Of a stretch of 64,000 nucleotides of DNA, positions 43,397 to 53,796 are shown in pieces (position 1 is the stretch's first letter; each line of letters starts with the position of its first letter). The stretch is taken from assembly GCF_022919135.1 (NCBI RefSeq), contig NZ_CP095049.1, positions 682,001 through 746,000 on the forward strand. Direction: 5' to 3'. The notes under the pieces were generated by a model. It did not search any database. It saw only the letters and a program-made list of their open reading frames with translations, and was not told where the DNA came from. A program made the translations under genes and the position numbers. Source of the DNA: Hymenobacter cellulosivorans. GTDB lineage: Bacteria; Bacteroidota; Bacteroidia; Cytophagales; Hymenobacteraceae.

Positions 43397-44019
43397 AAGG
43401 CAAAGGGTTAGTAGCGATAAAACAATGAATAGTGCTAAATGCGGTAAGTATTTTTGGGTTATAAAACAGACTGAACGCAGCGGATGTATGGCACTGCTAG
43501 GTGTGGCGTCCAAGCCGTAGCGGCAGCCACTGGAGCCCTGGGGAACGGAGCCTGGTGTTTGAGCTTTGCCTGTACATACCGGCAGCGGATGAAGCGCAGG
43601 CCTGGCGACAGGTGTTGCCAAGCAGTAGCGGGCAACTCTTAATAGTATTTGGGGAAAGGCATGGGATTAGCCACGGCACTACGCACCAGGTAGAAAAGGC
43701 GCAGCAGGTAATTCGGTAATCAGGTATTGGAGAGGTAAGCTGCTCGGTATGATGAGGTAGCAGCGGGTGGGCGCAGTACCGGCCCAGGACTAAATGATGC
43801 TCTCGTAATAATCTATGTGGTAAACATATCTACATTTAATTAAAAAAGCAAGTGCATTTTAATTAAATTTTTGATATTTTTTTTAAATCACACAGTTGAA
43901 ATATTACTCATTGTTTAATTAATAATACAACCAAAATACAGTCAATACTATTAAATTAAAGTACATCAAACAATCATTTGCCGACCACGACTTAAGATAC
44001 AACGAGCACACTTTGGCTG
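43397..44019. other. 620-bp intergenic region upstream of the precursors, AT-rich at the far end
   Basis: 43840-43990 is strikingly AT-rich (long A/T runs, TTAATTAA-like pieces) compared with the surrounding GC-rich DNA; 43400-43800 is of normal composition. Open frames here overlap each other and lack coding character. I see no exact TAnnTTTG on the minus strand. It probably holds the promoter and a long leader for the precursor operon, perhaps with a regulator site. Confidence 0.5.
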
Positions 44020-45204
44020 TTACTCTTCCCGTAGCGACAACGCTGGTCGGATGCCGGTGGCTAGCTGGCTGGGATACACGGCGCACAAGGTTACTAAGCC
44101 GTAAATGAGCCCCAACCCCAGGCCAATTGCCAGGAAGTACACGCTGGCCGGCACGCTAAATACCCCCAAAATCGGGAACTGAATGACGGCTAGCACGCCC
44201 AGGAGCAGGCCAAAAGTGGTGATGATCAGGATTTCGCCCAGGATCTGACTGCTGATGGAGCCAGCACTGGCGCCGATGGCTCGCCGCAAGCCTATTTCCA
44301 CCCGGCGGCGGCTAATGTTGAGCCACATCACCCCGAAGATGCCCAGGGCCACGTTCATCGTCAGGAATAGGCAGACGATACCGAGCATGGCGGGCAATGC
44401 CAGCAGCATCTTGAGCTTGGCCAAGCGCTGCTCACCTAGGGCCACAATGGTACTCGTCCAAGAGGGGCTAGTAGAGTGGATTTGCTCCCCAATCTGCTTT
44501 TTGAGGGCCGCACCCGACCCGGGCGCAACCCGCACAAGCAAGGTCGATAATGCTTCCGCGGTATCATTAGGACTCACGTAGAGCATGATGGCGGGTCGGG
44601 GCGTACTCAGCTCACCACCGGCACGGTAAGAGTTGGTAACGCCAACCACTTGCCACTCCTCTTTGAGGCCTCGAACCACCTTACCGATAGGCGACTCGTT
44701 AGGAAACAAAGCAGCCCGGGTTGCTTCCGTAATGACCACGGGGCGGCGGGTAGCGGCTTCATCGCGCCGGTCAAACCACCGGCCTTCAGCAATCTGCAGG
44801 TCCAGCACCTTCTGGAGCTCGGGGCCGGCAAAGTAGATGTCGGTGCTGGGCGACTGGCGCTTGTTGGCTCCTTCGCCGGCATCGAGCTTGGCGGTACCAT
44901 TGTTGAAGGAAAAAGGCGTGTTTTCGCCGCTGCGCGCCACGCTTGTCACGCCGGGCGTGGCTTTGAGGCGCTGCACTACTTGCTGCAAAGTGGCGTACCG
45001 CTGTTCACTTTGGGCGCCCTGCTTGAGGTTGATTTGCCAGACATCCTGGTACTCGAAGCCCAGGGGTGTCTGGTAGTTTTGCCGCATGTACATAATCAGG
45101 CTGGTCACGGCAAACACCGCAATGAAGGCCAGAAATATCTCGGAAACCAGGAGGCCATTGGCCCGGCGGCGGTTCCAAATGAGGGTAATGAGGTGGCGTA
45201 TCAT
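44020..45204 (-). CDS. MacB/FtsX-type ABC permease, second subunit
   Basis: 394 aa with the MacB topology: one N-terminal transmembrane helix, a periplasmic domain of about 220 residues, then three C-terminal helices (LLALPAMLGIVCLFLTMNVALGIFG; ILIITTFGLLLGVLAVIQF; VYFLAIGLGLGLIYGLVTL) with the FtsX signature RRVEIGLRRAIGAS. It overlaps the preceding permease gene by 4 bp, so the two form a heterodimer with the ATPase at 46484. Likely exports the mature peptide or takes periplasmic intermediates to the TolC-like channel. Confidence 0.9.
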   Translation of the reverse strand: MIRHLITLIWNRRRANGLLVSEIFLAFIAVFAVTSLIMYMRQNYQTPLGFEYQDVWQINLKQGAQSEQRYATLQQVVQRLKATPGVTSVARSGENTPFSFNNGTAKLDAGEGANKRQSPSTDIYFAGPELQKVLDLQIAEGRWFDRRDEAATRRPVVITEATRAALFPNESPIGKVVRGLKEEWQVVGVTNSYRAGGELSTPRPAIMLYVSPNDTAEALSTLLVRVAPGSGAALKKQIGEQIHSTSPSWTSTIVALGEQRLAKLKMLLALPAMLGIVCLFLTMNVALGIFGVMWLNISRRRVEIGLRRAIGASAGSISSQILGEILIITTFGLLLGVLAVIQFPILGVFSVPASVYFLAIGLGLGLIYGLVTLCAVYPSQLATGIRPALSLREE

Positions 45205-46454
45205 ACCTTGAAGTCTGCTTTTAGCGCCTGCACGACAGGCAGTTTTGACATTTTATAGGCTGGGTAAGCCCCCGACAGCGCCCCGAAGAATAGGGACGTC
45301 AGAATTCCGGCCCCGAAGACCCGGGCATTCAGCGCAAAGTCGGAGTAGGGCATAAACTGGCTGTAGTTGAGCAGCATCAGCGCGCCGGCGGCCAAGGCCA
45401 GGCCGAGCAGACCGCCCAGCAGCGTCAGGAAGACGTTTTCGAACAGGAACTGCGTCACCAGGGTGCGGGAAGTGGCTCCGAAGGCCTTGCGCACCCCGAT
45501 TTCGGAAGAGCGTTCCAGCATGCGGCTCACGTTCACGTTGACCAGGTTCAGAGCGGGCAGCAGCATGAAGAGCAGGGCCATTACCACCGAAACCTGCATC
45601 ATGCGCCCTACTCCGCCTTCTGCGTCGGCGTTGTTATTGAAGCGGGCCGTGAGCGAGGCCAGCAGGGTACGGGCATATGAGTGCACGGCTTTGTACTTTT
45701 TGGGGTCGGGTAAGGGCACTTGCTTGATGATGCGCTCATACTCCTGTTGAATGGTTGCCACGTCGGAAGAGGTTCGGGCTAAGGCAATAGCCTGGTAGTT
45801 GCCGATGTAGCCCGGGTCCCGCAGGTCCTCACTGGTCGTGGTAAGAGGCACCCAGAAGTCGGCGTAGGAGTTGGAGCGTGAAATCGGCACGTCGCGCACC
45901 AGGCCTACCACCCGGTAGTGCACAGCTCCAGCCTCGAACGTGCGCCCAATGACGTTTGTCGTGGTGCCGAAGTATTTGCGACTAGTGCTTTCGTTGATAA
46001 CAGCCACTAGGGCCGCTTCCCGTACTTCGGCGGCCGTGTAAGGCCGGCCGGCGACGAAGTCGAAATTCAGCACTTGCCAGAACTCGCTGTCGGTCAGCTT
46101 GCGGTCCAGCTTCAGGGTGCTTTCGCCCACGTAGGCTTCCACGTTATTGTAGTTGCCTTCACTCAGCGAAATCTTCTCCGGGGTGCGCATGGGCCGCACG
46201 TAGCGGTCGAGAAAGGAGTAGCCGATAAAGCCGTTGCTTTGCCCTCCCTCCTGCGCTACCAGTTGAATCCGGTTGATAAATACCAGCCGGTCGACCTGGG
46301 TTTCGGGCGTGTGCGGGCCCACGGTGTAGTCGAAGATGGCATAGAGTACCAGCAGCACCATCAGGGTCAGGCTGGTTCCGAAGAGGCTGATGAACGTGAA
46401 AAACCGCCGCCGCAGCAGCACCTTCCAGGCTATTTTTAGATAATTGAGCAACAT
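45201..46454 (-). CDS. MacB/FtsX-type ABC permease, first subunit
   Basis: 417 aa with the same plan as its partner at 44020: N-terminal helix (FFTFISLFGTSLTLMVLLVLYAIF), periplasmic MacB-like core, then helices around VMALLFMLLPALNLVNVNVSR with SSEIGVRKAFGAT and a final GAGILTSLFFGALSGAYPAYK. The C-terminal KLPVVQALK is typical of FtsX proteins. It lies 29 bp after the ATPase gene. Confidence 0.9.
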   Translation of the reverse strand: MLLNYLKIAWKVLLRRRFFTFISLFGTSLTLMVLLVLYAIFDYTVGPHTPETQVDRLVFINRIQLVAQEGGQSNGFIGYSFLDRYVRPMRTPEKISLSEGNYNNVEAYVGESTLKLDRKLTDSEFWQVLNFDFVAGRPYTAAEVREAALVAVINESTSRKYFGTTTNVIGRTFEAGAVHYRVVGLVRDVPISRSNSYADFWVPLTTTSEDLRDPGYIGNYQAIALARTSSDVATIQQEYERIIKQVPLPDPKKYKAVHSYARTLLASLTARFNNNADAEGGVGRMMQVSVVMALLFMLLPALNLVNVNVSRMLERSSEIGVRKAFGATSRTLVTQFLFENVFLTLLGGLLGLALAAGALMLLNYSQFMPYSDFALNARVFGAGILTSLFFGALSGAYPAYKMSKLPVVQALKADFKV

Positions 46455-46483
46455 AGGATAGGAGGTTAAAACGCGTGCGGGCT

Positions 46484-47176
<693 letters not shown>

Positions 47177-47230
47177 GGTAGTGGCTGTAAAGAGGATAGA
47201 GATAAATGAGACAAGGCAGGTCCGCCGGCG

Positions 47231-48685
47231 CTACTGAGCCGCCAGGGGCTGTTGCTTTTCAAAATCGTAGAGCGTGAGGGCCCGTAGCCGGTAATACGCC
47301 ACCCACCGGGCCCGCAGGGCCGCTATGTAGCTGCGGCGGGCGCCGTCCTTGGCCTGGGTAGCCAGGCTCAGATCGGTGAGGCTGATGCGACCGAGCAGGT
47401 AGGTGGAGCGGGCTATGTCGTAGCGGCGTTGGGCCACTGAGTCGGCGTGCTGGGCCAGGCGGAGCTGTACCGTCAGCTGCTGCTGCTGCCCGGCTTCGGT
47501 CAGCACGCTTTGGGCAAAGCTGCGTTCTTCCTGGCTCACCGTATGCTCCACCTGCTCGCGGGTGAGCTTGGCGGTTTTGACCACAGCCTGCCGGTGGCCC
47601 CAATCGAGCAGGGGCATCGAGAAGGACAGCCTGACTTGCTGCTGATTACGCAGGTCTTGTAGGCTACTATTCAATTCGGGCGCCTGATTGACGTAGCCCA
47701 GATTGGCCGACAGCGTAGCTTGCATGCCGGTGGTGCCGCGGGCTTCGGCCACGTCGCGCTCGGCTTCGAGCAGGCGGCGCTGGAAGGCCAGGATGGCGCT
47801 GCGGTGCTGCCGGGCTTGTTCCAAAGCTACTTCCGGGGCTACCACGGGTTGTGGAGCCAGTGTGGGCACATCCAGCGCGGGAGCCGTAGCGAGGCCAGTG
47901 TAGGCCTGCAGCTCTACGGTGGCGTTCTGGGCGCTGAGCTGGGCCTGAATTTTGGCCTGCTGGGCATCGAGCAGGTTGAGCTCCAGCTGTAGCAGGTCGC
48001 TCTGAGAAAGGCGACCCAACCGGTAGCGCTCCTGCCCAATGCGCAGCAGTTCGTCGGTGGCCTGGGCATTCTGGCGGGCTACTTCGGCATTCACCTGTTG
48101 CAGCAGCACGTCAAAGTACAATTCAGTGGTGCGCTGGGCAATCTTTTCCCGCTCCTCTAAATACTTCCGCTGGCTTTCCTGGTAGCGCAGGGGCTCAATG
48201 CGGCGGTTCCAGTGAAGTTCGTTGAACTGACCGATAGGCTGTGTGAGGCCCAAAGTGAAAGGCTGGCTGTTGTAACGCTTGGCCTTACCGATAAAGTCAT
48301 CGTAGCGCAACACATCAGCCCCCACGATTACTTGGCCACCGGTCAGGCCAATATTCTGCTTCACGGCAAAGCCGACATTGGAATTATTGTTCTTGACTGA
48401 TTTGAATTCAATAGCGCCATCTTTCTGCACTACGGGGGTAATCGTGCTGCTGTAGTTAGGCAAATTGCCTTGCAGGCCAATCTGGGGCCGGTAGGTAGAG
48501 CGGTAGTCGCGCCACTGCCAGTAGCTGATTTCCCGGTCGGTATTGGCCTGTTTGCCAATAGCCGAGTGGTTGAGGGCCAGCGTAATCACCTCATCGAGGT
48601 TCAGAGGGCGGCTGGCATTTTGGGCCGTAAGGTCATGGAGCGGCAGCCCCAGCAGCGCCAGGAAGGGAAGGAAGCGGAGTTTCAT
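47231..48685 (-). CDS. TolC family outer-membrane efflux protein
   Basis: 484 aa with a signal peptide (LPFLALLGLPLHDLTAQ). Two repeats of long coiled helices (AQRTTELYFDVLLQQVNAEVARQNAQATDELLRIGQERYRLGRLSQSDLLQLELNLLDAQQ; and a second near 380-450 ending YLLGRISLTDLSLATQAKD) with the family's RY-x-G turn before each. It forms the outer-membrane channel for the ABC complex. It sits 12 bp after the adaptor gene and is cotranscribed with it. Confidence 0.93.
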   Translation of the reverse strand: MKLRFLPFLALLGLPLHDLTAQNASRPLNLDEVITLALNHSAIGKQANTDREISYWQWRDYRSTYRPQIGLQGNLPNYSSTITPVVQKDGAIEFKSVKNNNSNVGFAVKQNIGLTGGQVIVGADVLRYDDFIGKAKRYNSQPFTLGLTQPIGQFNELHWNRRIEPLRYQESQRKYLEEREKIAQRTTELYFDVLLQQVNAEVARQNAQATDELLRIGQERYRLGRLSQSDLLQLELNLLDAQQAKIQAQLSAQNATVELQAYTGLATAPALDVPTLAPQPVVAPEVALEQARQHRSAILAFQRRLLEAERDVAEARGTTGMQATLSANLGYVNQAPELNSSLQDLRNQQQVRLSFSMPLLDWGHRQAVVKTAKLTREQVEHTVSQEERSFAQSVLTEAGQQQQLTVQLRLAQHADSVAQRRYDIARSTYLLGRISLTDLSLATQAKDGARRSYIAALRARWVAYYRLRALTLYDFEKQQPLAAQ

Positions 48686-48697
48686 GGTCGTGGGGCC

Positions 48698-49945
48698 TTA
48701 TTCGGTGATACTCAACTCTGGCGTATCCAGATGGTCCTTCATGTCCGACACGATGATCTGCTCACCCTGCCGCAAGCCGCTCACAATCTGCACGTAGTCG
48801 AAGTTGCTGTCGCCAAACCGCACGGTGCGCTGGCTGGCCTTACCGTCTTTCACCACGAACACCGCCTGCTCCTGCCCGCCCTGGTAGAAGGCACCGTTCT
48901 TTACCCGGACCACATTGTGGTGACCTTTGGTAACCACGAATACATCCACGCGCAGGTTGGAGCGCAGTGCGGGGTGATGATCCTGCTCCAGTTGGGCGTA
49001 GAAGGTAACTACGCCTTTGTCCACGGCCGGGCTGATAGTGCTGATGGTCCCGCGCAGGTCAGTACCGTTGATGCGCACCACTACCGGGTCGCCCACGTGC
49101 AGGGCATCGGCATAGGCATCAGAAATAGTGGCCCGCACCTTGAAACTGCTCAGGTCGGCTACGCGGGCCAGCGGAGCCCCCTGCTCTACCGAGCCACCGA
49201 TGTCGTCATTTACCCAGGTCAGCACGCCGCCATCCTGGGCGCTGATGGTAGCCTGAGCCAGCTTACCGGCCAACTCAGATATAGCGCGATTTTGAATGGC
49301 CATGGTGTAGCCTAGCTCCCGGACGTCGGCGGCGTTGGAACGCTGTTGGGTCTGAATCTGACGGGCCAGACGGTCGGCCTCCAGCTGGGCTACTTTCAAG
49401 TTGAGCTCGGCTTGGCGTACGGTTTCGGCCGTGCCACCACCGATTTTGAGTAGTTGCTGCTCATCCCGCAGATTGGACTGCAGGCTACGCACCTTCGCTG
49501 CCTGCACTTCTACCTGAGTGCGCAAGTCGTTCAGGTCGCGCTCCAGGCCAAGCTGCAGCTGGGAGTTTTTGTTGCGGTTCCGCAATTGCTCATCATCCAG
49601 CTTAGCCAAGCTTGAGGCGGCAGCTTCTTTGTCTAATTCCAGGATAGTCTGGCCCGGTGCCAAATGCGCTCCAACTGCCACAGCCACCCGCCGAATTGTA
49701 CTTTGAATAGGACTGGTAATTACAGCCTCATGACCAGGAATTAGGACGCCGGCCGCCGTCAAGGAGGCTTCGACATCTCCTATTTCAACTGGAGCTGTCA
49801 GGATAACGCTACGCTGGATACTGGGCTTCAGTAACGAGCGAAAAGCCATTGTACCACTGAGCAGTATCACCACCAGAGCCAAGCTAAGCAACCACCGCCG
49901 CCGACTTTTCTGGCTTCTAACTTTGGGAGCTATTAGTCTGTCCAT
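48698..49945 (-). CDS. MacA/HlyD-type periplasmic adaptor
   Basis: 415 aa with one N-terminal transmembrane helix (LLSLALVVILLSGTMAF). It has a split lipoyl/biotinyl-like hairpin (SPIQSTIRRVAVAVGAHLAPGQTILELD and the matching AQDGGVLTWVNDDIGGSVEQGAPLARVADLS) flanking a long coiled coil, a beta-barrel domain and a membrane-proximal domain. It joins the MacB-like inner-membrane complex to the TolC-like channel. It is the first gene of the five-gene export set. Confidence 0.93.
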   Translation of the reverse strand: MDRLIAPKVRSQKSRRRWLLSLALVVILLSGTMAFRSLLKPSIQRSVILTAPVEIGDVEASLTAAGVLIPGHEAVITSPIQSTIRRVAVAVGAHLAPGQTILELDKEAAASSLAKLDDEQLRNRNKNSQLQLGLERDLNDLRTQVEVQAAKVRSLQSNLRDEQQLLKIGGGTAETVRQAELNLKVAQLEADRLARQIQTQQRSNAADVRELGYTMAIQNRAISELAGKLAQATISAQDGGVLTWVNDDIGGSVEQGAPLARVADLSSFKVRATISDAYADALHVGDPVVVRINGTDLRGTISTISPAVDKGVVTFYAQLEQDHHPALRSNLRVDVFVVTKGHHNVVRVKNGAFYQGGQEQAVFVVKDGKASQRTVRFGDSNFDYVQIVSGLRQGEQIIVSDMKDHLDTPELSITE

Positions 49946-50585
49946 TTTTATAAATAATATGATTATATCAATTGCAGTAATACAACTTCCGAGCTAGCAA
50001 AGCCAGATAATCCCCGAAGTCAATAGCACTAATGTTGAATAAGCTAATCCTAACGCGCAGCTGGTGAGCCACAAGCTCCCTGCTGGTAAAGAGCTACCTC
50101 TGATAACCAGAGCAAGCCTTGGTAGTATTACTAATATGTACTCTAAAAGCTCACGTAAGAGCTATAAACGAACTTTTGCAGGAGGTAAAACACACCTGAC
50201 CGTGAACTTGCCTAGCGGCAATTGACAGTCATGGCGCTACTCGTAGCAGCTGTAGCTCGGCAAAAACAAAAAGTAGAATTGAGGCAGCACAAAAGGATGG
50301 TGGTGCTGCGGACTGTCTTCCGGCTCCAGGCTGAATCCCTGTAGATCCACTGGGGCAACTGTACCAAGCTATGCTATAGTACCGGGGAAAACAGACGGAG
50401 TTGTGGAGAATGGGGCATATATGGTATGGATAAGTGCTGTAAAAATTCTCTAACTAACGTATCTAATAATAATGCTCTCAAATATGCAGAAACAATTTCA
50501 ATAAATACAAGAACAGGTGCAATTTATTTTGCAAAATTTTTCTTGAGCCACTTTTTAAAAACATAACCTTATGATATTCAAAGTT
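49946..50585. other. 640-bp AT-rich intergenic region, no gene supported
   Basis: Lies between the aspartic protease gene and the export operon, both minus. Only short, overlapping open frames exist and none carries the precursor-leader motif. The 50460-50590 end is notably AT-rich. It probably holds the export-operon promoter and the protease gene 3' end; I see no clear hairpin terminator. Confidence 0.45.
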
Positions 50586-51626
50586 TTAATCATATTCAAC
50601 TCTTGCAACCAAACCGGCTTGTAGTTGCTCAATGAGGCCAAAACGCCCTGCGGCAGCATCCAGAATGATGGTGTGGCGACGAAAAGGCTCATTGCCCAGC
50701 ATACCATCCATGCCCGAAGCGTGCATCAGGATATATTGCCACCACTTCATTCCCTGAATGTAGGTGACGCTGTGCAGGGGCACCGCTGTGGCTTCCAACT
50801 GCAAGGAGGCTTGGGTAGGAGCGGTATAAGCAGTAAGGGAGCGGCCCCAGGAATTCACGCTACTGGCCTCGACTTGCGCTCGTGCCTGAACCAGGTTTTT
50901 CCAATGCTTTTTACTGGTTATCAAGGCGTAGGCGCTGCTCCCTGAATCAAACAGCAACTCGTGCTGCTGCCCCAGCAGGACAGTACCCAGCAATACCCGG
51001 CGCTTACGAAACCGCAGGGGCGCAAAAACTGCCTGGTGGGCCAGAGCCGGGGGCAATTGAGGCAGTAGTTGAAACTGGCGTTGTGGATAGTCGAGCACGA
51101 GGACGTGGTTTTCCAGCACGTCGGCACCCAGCGTGCCGATAATGAAGGGTTCAGTGCTATCGGCGGGCAGTTCCTCCTTGCCATACGGCAGTACTCGGAT
51201 GTGGGCCGCTGAGAAAGTGGCTTGACCTAGCTGAAAGCTGAAAGCAAGCACCTGGCCATCGTGGACGCGCAGGACCGGCTCAGTAGCAGGATACGCGGCC
51301 TGCAAAGCACCCAGGGAGTGCGCGTAGAGCAGAGAAGAAGGTGCGCCGGTATCGAACTGCAGATAGCACGTGAGCGGGCAGCCGGGCAGCTGCACGGGCA
51401 CAAGCAGGGAAGCGTAAGGCTCCACCGGAACAGCATCGGTATCGGCCTGCCACTCGAAGGTGCACTGAGCCGGCAGGTTATGTACCGTAAGCTGATTTGG
51501 TGCCGGTTCGAACCGCTTACGCAGGTAATAATACCCACTCAGGCCACCCAGTACCAGCAGCGCCAGCAGCCCTGACCTATACTGTTTGGGGAAAGCACCA
51601 GGCGTAGTACGAACGGCAGCACACAT
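50586..51626 (-). CDS. membrane-anchored aspartic protease (retropepsin/pepsin-like)
   Basis: 346 aa with one transmembrane helix (about 18-34) and a large extracytoplasmic part. It has two copies of the aspartic protease motif, D92-TG in LQFDTGAPSS and D227-SG in LLFDSGSSAY, each followed by a hydrophobic-hydrophobic-Gly strand, as in a two-lobed enzyme or a fused retropepsin. Bacterial relatives are poorly characterised. Being next to the export operon of a peptide cluster with no C39 or subtilisin protease, it is a candidate for leader or product trimming in the periplasm; that is inference. Confidence 0.75.
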   Translation of the reverse strand: MCAAVRTTPGAFPKQYRSGLLALLVLGGLSGYYYLRKRFEPAPNQLTVHNLPAQCTFEWQADTDAVPVEPYASLLVPVQLPGCPLTCYLQFDTGAPSSLLYAHSLGALQAAYPATEPVLRVHDGQVLAFSFQLGQATFSAAHIRVLPYGKEELPADSTEPFIIGTLGADVLENHVLVLDYPQRQFQLLPQLPPALAHQAVFAPLRFRKRRVLLGTVLLGQQHELLFDSGSSAYALITSKKHWKNLVQARAQVEASSVNSWGRSLTAYTAPTQASLQLEATAVPLHSVTYIQGMKWWQYILMHASGMDGMLGNEPFRRHTIILDAAAGRFGLIEQLQAGLVARVEYD

Positions 51627-51742
51627 ATAGTTATTTTAAGGATAAGCAGCTCGCCCGTAGTTGTCAGGCAATAATGAGTAGTATAAAGTATAGTCGGTAG
51701 CTTGTAAGCCCCTGGGTCACTATCTGACGTTGAACTGTCGGT

Positions 51743-52606
51743 TTAGCTGGCCATAGCCGGCACGGCTACCAAGGCATTGCGCACATCTTCGAGCAGCCAC
51801 ATCGGCGTGCTAGTGGCCCCGCAGATACCGACCGACTGCCCAGGAGCGAACCACGATAAATCCAACTCATCGACTTTTGATATAAAGTGTGTGTTCGGAT
51901 TGGCCGCCTTGCAGACCTGGTAAAGGGCTTTGCCATTGCTGCTCTTGGTGCCCGATACAAAAATGATGTGGTCGAAGCGAATAGCAAAGTGCCGCAGGTC
52001 CTTGTCGCGGTTGCTGACCTGCCGACAGATGGTGTCGTTGGCCAGTACTGTGTAGCCGCGCTCCTCTAGTTCCTGCTTGATGCGATAAAAGCTGTCGGGA
52101 CTTTTGGTTGTTTGGCTATAGAGCGTAAGCTCTTGCGGTAGTGGGTGCTGCAAGAGCTGCTCCAAGTTCTCGAACACCACCGCGTGGCCCTGGGTCTGCC
52201 CCAGCAAGCCTTGCACTTCGGCGTGGCCGTGGGTGCCGTAGATAAAGATCTTATTCTGTTTGTCGTAGCTGGCCTTGATGCGGTTCTGCAACTTGAGTAC
52301 GACCGGACAGGAGGCATCAATCAGGGTCAGATTATTGTTCAGGGCAATGCGGTAGGTGCTGGGTGGCTCGCCGTGGGCCCGGATAAGTACCATTTCATTA
52401 TGCAGCTGGGCAAAAACGTCATAGGTGATGATGCGTAAACCCAGAGACTTGAGCCGCTCCACTTCTTCTTCGTTGTGCACGATGTCGCCTAGACAGTACA
52501 GATAGTCTTGGTCATCTAGTATTTCTTCGGCCATCTGAATGGCGTAAGTAACTCCAAAACAGAAGCCGGAGTCCTGGTCGATACTAACGGTAAGATTATG
52601 TGCCAT
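51743..52606 (-). CDS. ispH: 4-hydroxy-3-methylbut-2-enyl diphosphate reductase
   Basis: 287 aa. IspH is the last enzyme of the MEP pathway and makes IPP and DMAPP. The three cluster cysteines are C16 (SGFCFG), C100 (ASCPVV) and C194 (DTICRQVSNR); the catalytic Glu130 lies in HGHAEVQG, and the substrate loop SSNGKAL and TTKSP are present. A complete, functional-looking enzyme next to a peptide cluster that has an isoprenoid-handling protein hints at a dedicated precursor supply, though it may equally be the only chromosomal copy. Confidence 0.95.
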   Translation of the reverse strand: MAHNLTVSIDQDSGFCFGVTYAIQMAEEILDDQDYLYCLGDIVHNEEEVERLKSLGLRIITYDVFAQLHNEMVLIRAHGEPPSTYRIALNNNLTLIDASCPVVLKLQNRIKASYDKQNKIFIYGTHGHAEVQGLLGQTQGHAVVFENLEQLLQHPLPQELTLYSQTTKSPDSFYRIKQELEERGYTVLANDTICRQVSNRDKDLRHFAIRFDHIIFVSGTKSSNGKALYQVCKAANPNTHFISKVDELDLSWFAPGQSVGICGATSTPMWLLEDVRNALVAVPAMAS

Positions 52607-52983
52607 ATAAACGGGCTGAATAACGATATACAGGATAATTTTAAGCGCTAAACGGGCTTTCCGGCCAGCTGATAACCAGCATGCCAGGCCGTATAGATCT
52701 TATTTTAATAGAAGAAACGAATGAGTGGACAGCTGGCCGAAAAGCCAACTATCGGGCAACTACTTCGCGGGGAACAGTGGGCGTGAAATCACAGCAGGCT
52801 CTCATGCAGCCCAGGATATCAGCAACAGAAAAAAAGGAAACTACTGGTCAGTAGGTTGGGGTTGTGGGATAGATGAGAGTAACAATAGATTATATATAGT
52901 GCTGCAATATAAATTCTTTTTGCCAATTACTATAACCAACCTCAATAATTAATCTAAAGATCTGCTTCTCAAAACTTTATTTT
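52607..52983. other. 377-bp intergenic region, AT-rich at its far end
   Basis: Between ispH and the alpha/beta hydrolase gene. I see no supported gene; a plus-strand frame at 52725-52952 begins with GTG and has no family resemblance. 52870-52980 is AT-rich. Probably promoter for ispH. Confidence 0.45.
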
Positions 52984-53796
52984 TCAATTAACCCATAGTC
53001 TGCCGCCCGGCAGATAGGCCTCCAGGGCGTTGAGTGTTTGGGTAGGAGCACTTAGCTGCGGGCAGTGGCCACTGACGGGCAGCGTAACAAGCGTCGCATC
53101 GGGAATGGCTGCCAACAGAAACTCGCCAACCTCGGGCGGCGCAACCAGGTCTTCGGCGCACTGCACCAGCAGGCAGGGAATGCGCAGCCGGCCCACATCC
53201 CGGCGGTTATCGGAGAGGAAGGTAACGCGGGCAAACTGCCGGGCAATGGCGGGGTTGGTTTGACAGAAGCTATGAGTAAGCTCGGCGGTGAGTGTGGGAC
53301 GGTCGGGAGTGCCCATAATAAAGGGGGCGAAAGTATCGGCCCAACCTACGTAGTCGGTTTCCATAAACGCCAGCATGGCCTCCAGGTCGGGGCGGTCGAA
53401 GCCGCCGTAATACTCGGCGTCGTTGACGTAGCACGGCGACGGGCACAACAAGAGCAGCTTGCGGAAACGCTCGGGCGCAGCAATAGCCGCCAGCGTACCA
53501 ATCATGGCCCCGACGGAGTGGCCCACCAGGTAGATTTCGTCCCGACCCAGGTGGTCACAGATTTCCAGCACATCCTGGGCGTAACCCTCCAGGGAAGAAT
53601 ACTTAGCCGCATCATAAGCTGCCGCTACCGACAAGCCCGCGCCCACGTGGTCGAACAGCACCAGGGTAAAATGCTCGGCAAAGGCGGGCGTGAGGTAGCG
53701 CCAGATACTTTGGTCGCAGCCAAAGCCATTGACGAAAAGCAGAGTTCGGGGCCCGTTTCCGATTACGCGGACGTTATTGCGGCGCAGCACATTCAT
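52984..53796 (-). CDS. alpha/beta hydrolase (RsbQ-like)
   Basis: 270 aa, soluble. Nucleophile elbow VGHSVGAMIG with Ser94, catalytic His244 in SGHCPQLS, and acid in the AEDLVAPP loop; the oxyanion region is FVNGFGCDQSIW. Closest in pattern to RsbQ/KAI2-like hydrolases, which cut small lactone-like signals or support stress signalling. There is no partner PAS/phosphatase gene (rsbP) beside it. It could tailor or degrade the cluster product; it may also be unrelated. Confidence 0.85.
   Translation of the reverse strand: MNVLRRNNVRVIGNGPRTLLFVNGFGCDQSIWRYLTPAFAEHFTLVLFDHVGAGLSVAAAYDAAKYSSLEGYAQDVLEICDHLGRDEIYLVGHSVGAMIGTLAAIAAPERFRKLLLLCPSPCYVNDAEYYGGFDRPDLEAMLAFMETDYVGWADTFAPFIMGTPDRPTLTAELTHSFCQTNPAIARQFARVTFLSDNRRDVGRLRIPCLLVQCAEDLVAPPEVGEFLLAAIPDATLVTLPVSGHCPQLSAPTQTLNALEAYLPGGRLWVN

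Noticed and set aside
43501..43719. Plus-strand open frame of 72 codons upstream of the precursors
   Set aside because: Overlaps minus-strand frames of equal length, has no family resemblance and no start context; treated as intergenic.
52725..52952. Plus-strand frame of 75 codons between ispH and the hydrolase gene
   Set aside because: Starts with GTG, AT-rich tail, no domain or signal; more likely intergenic.
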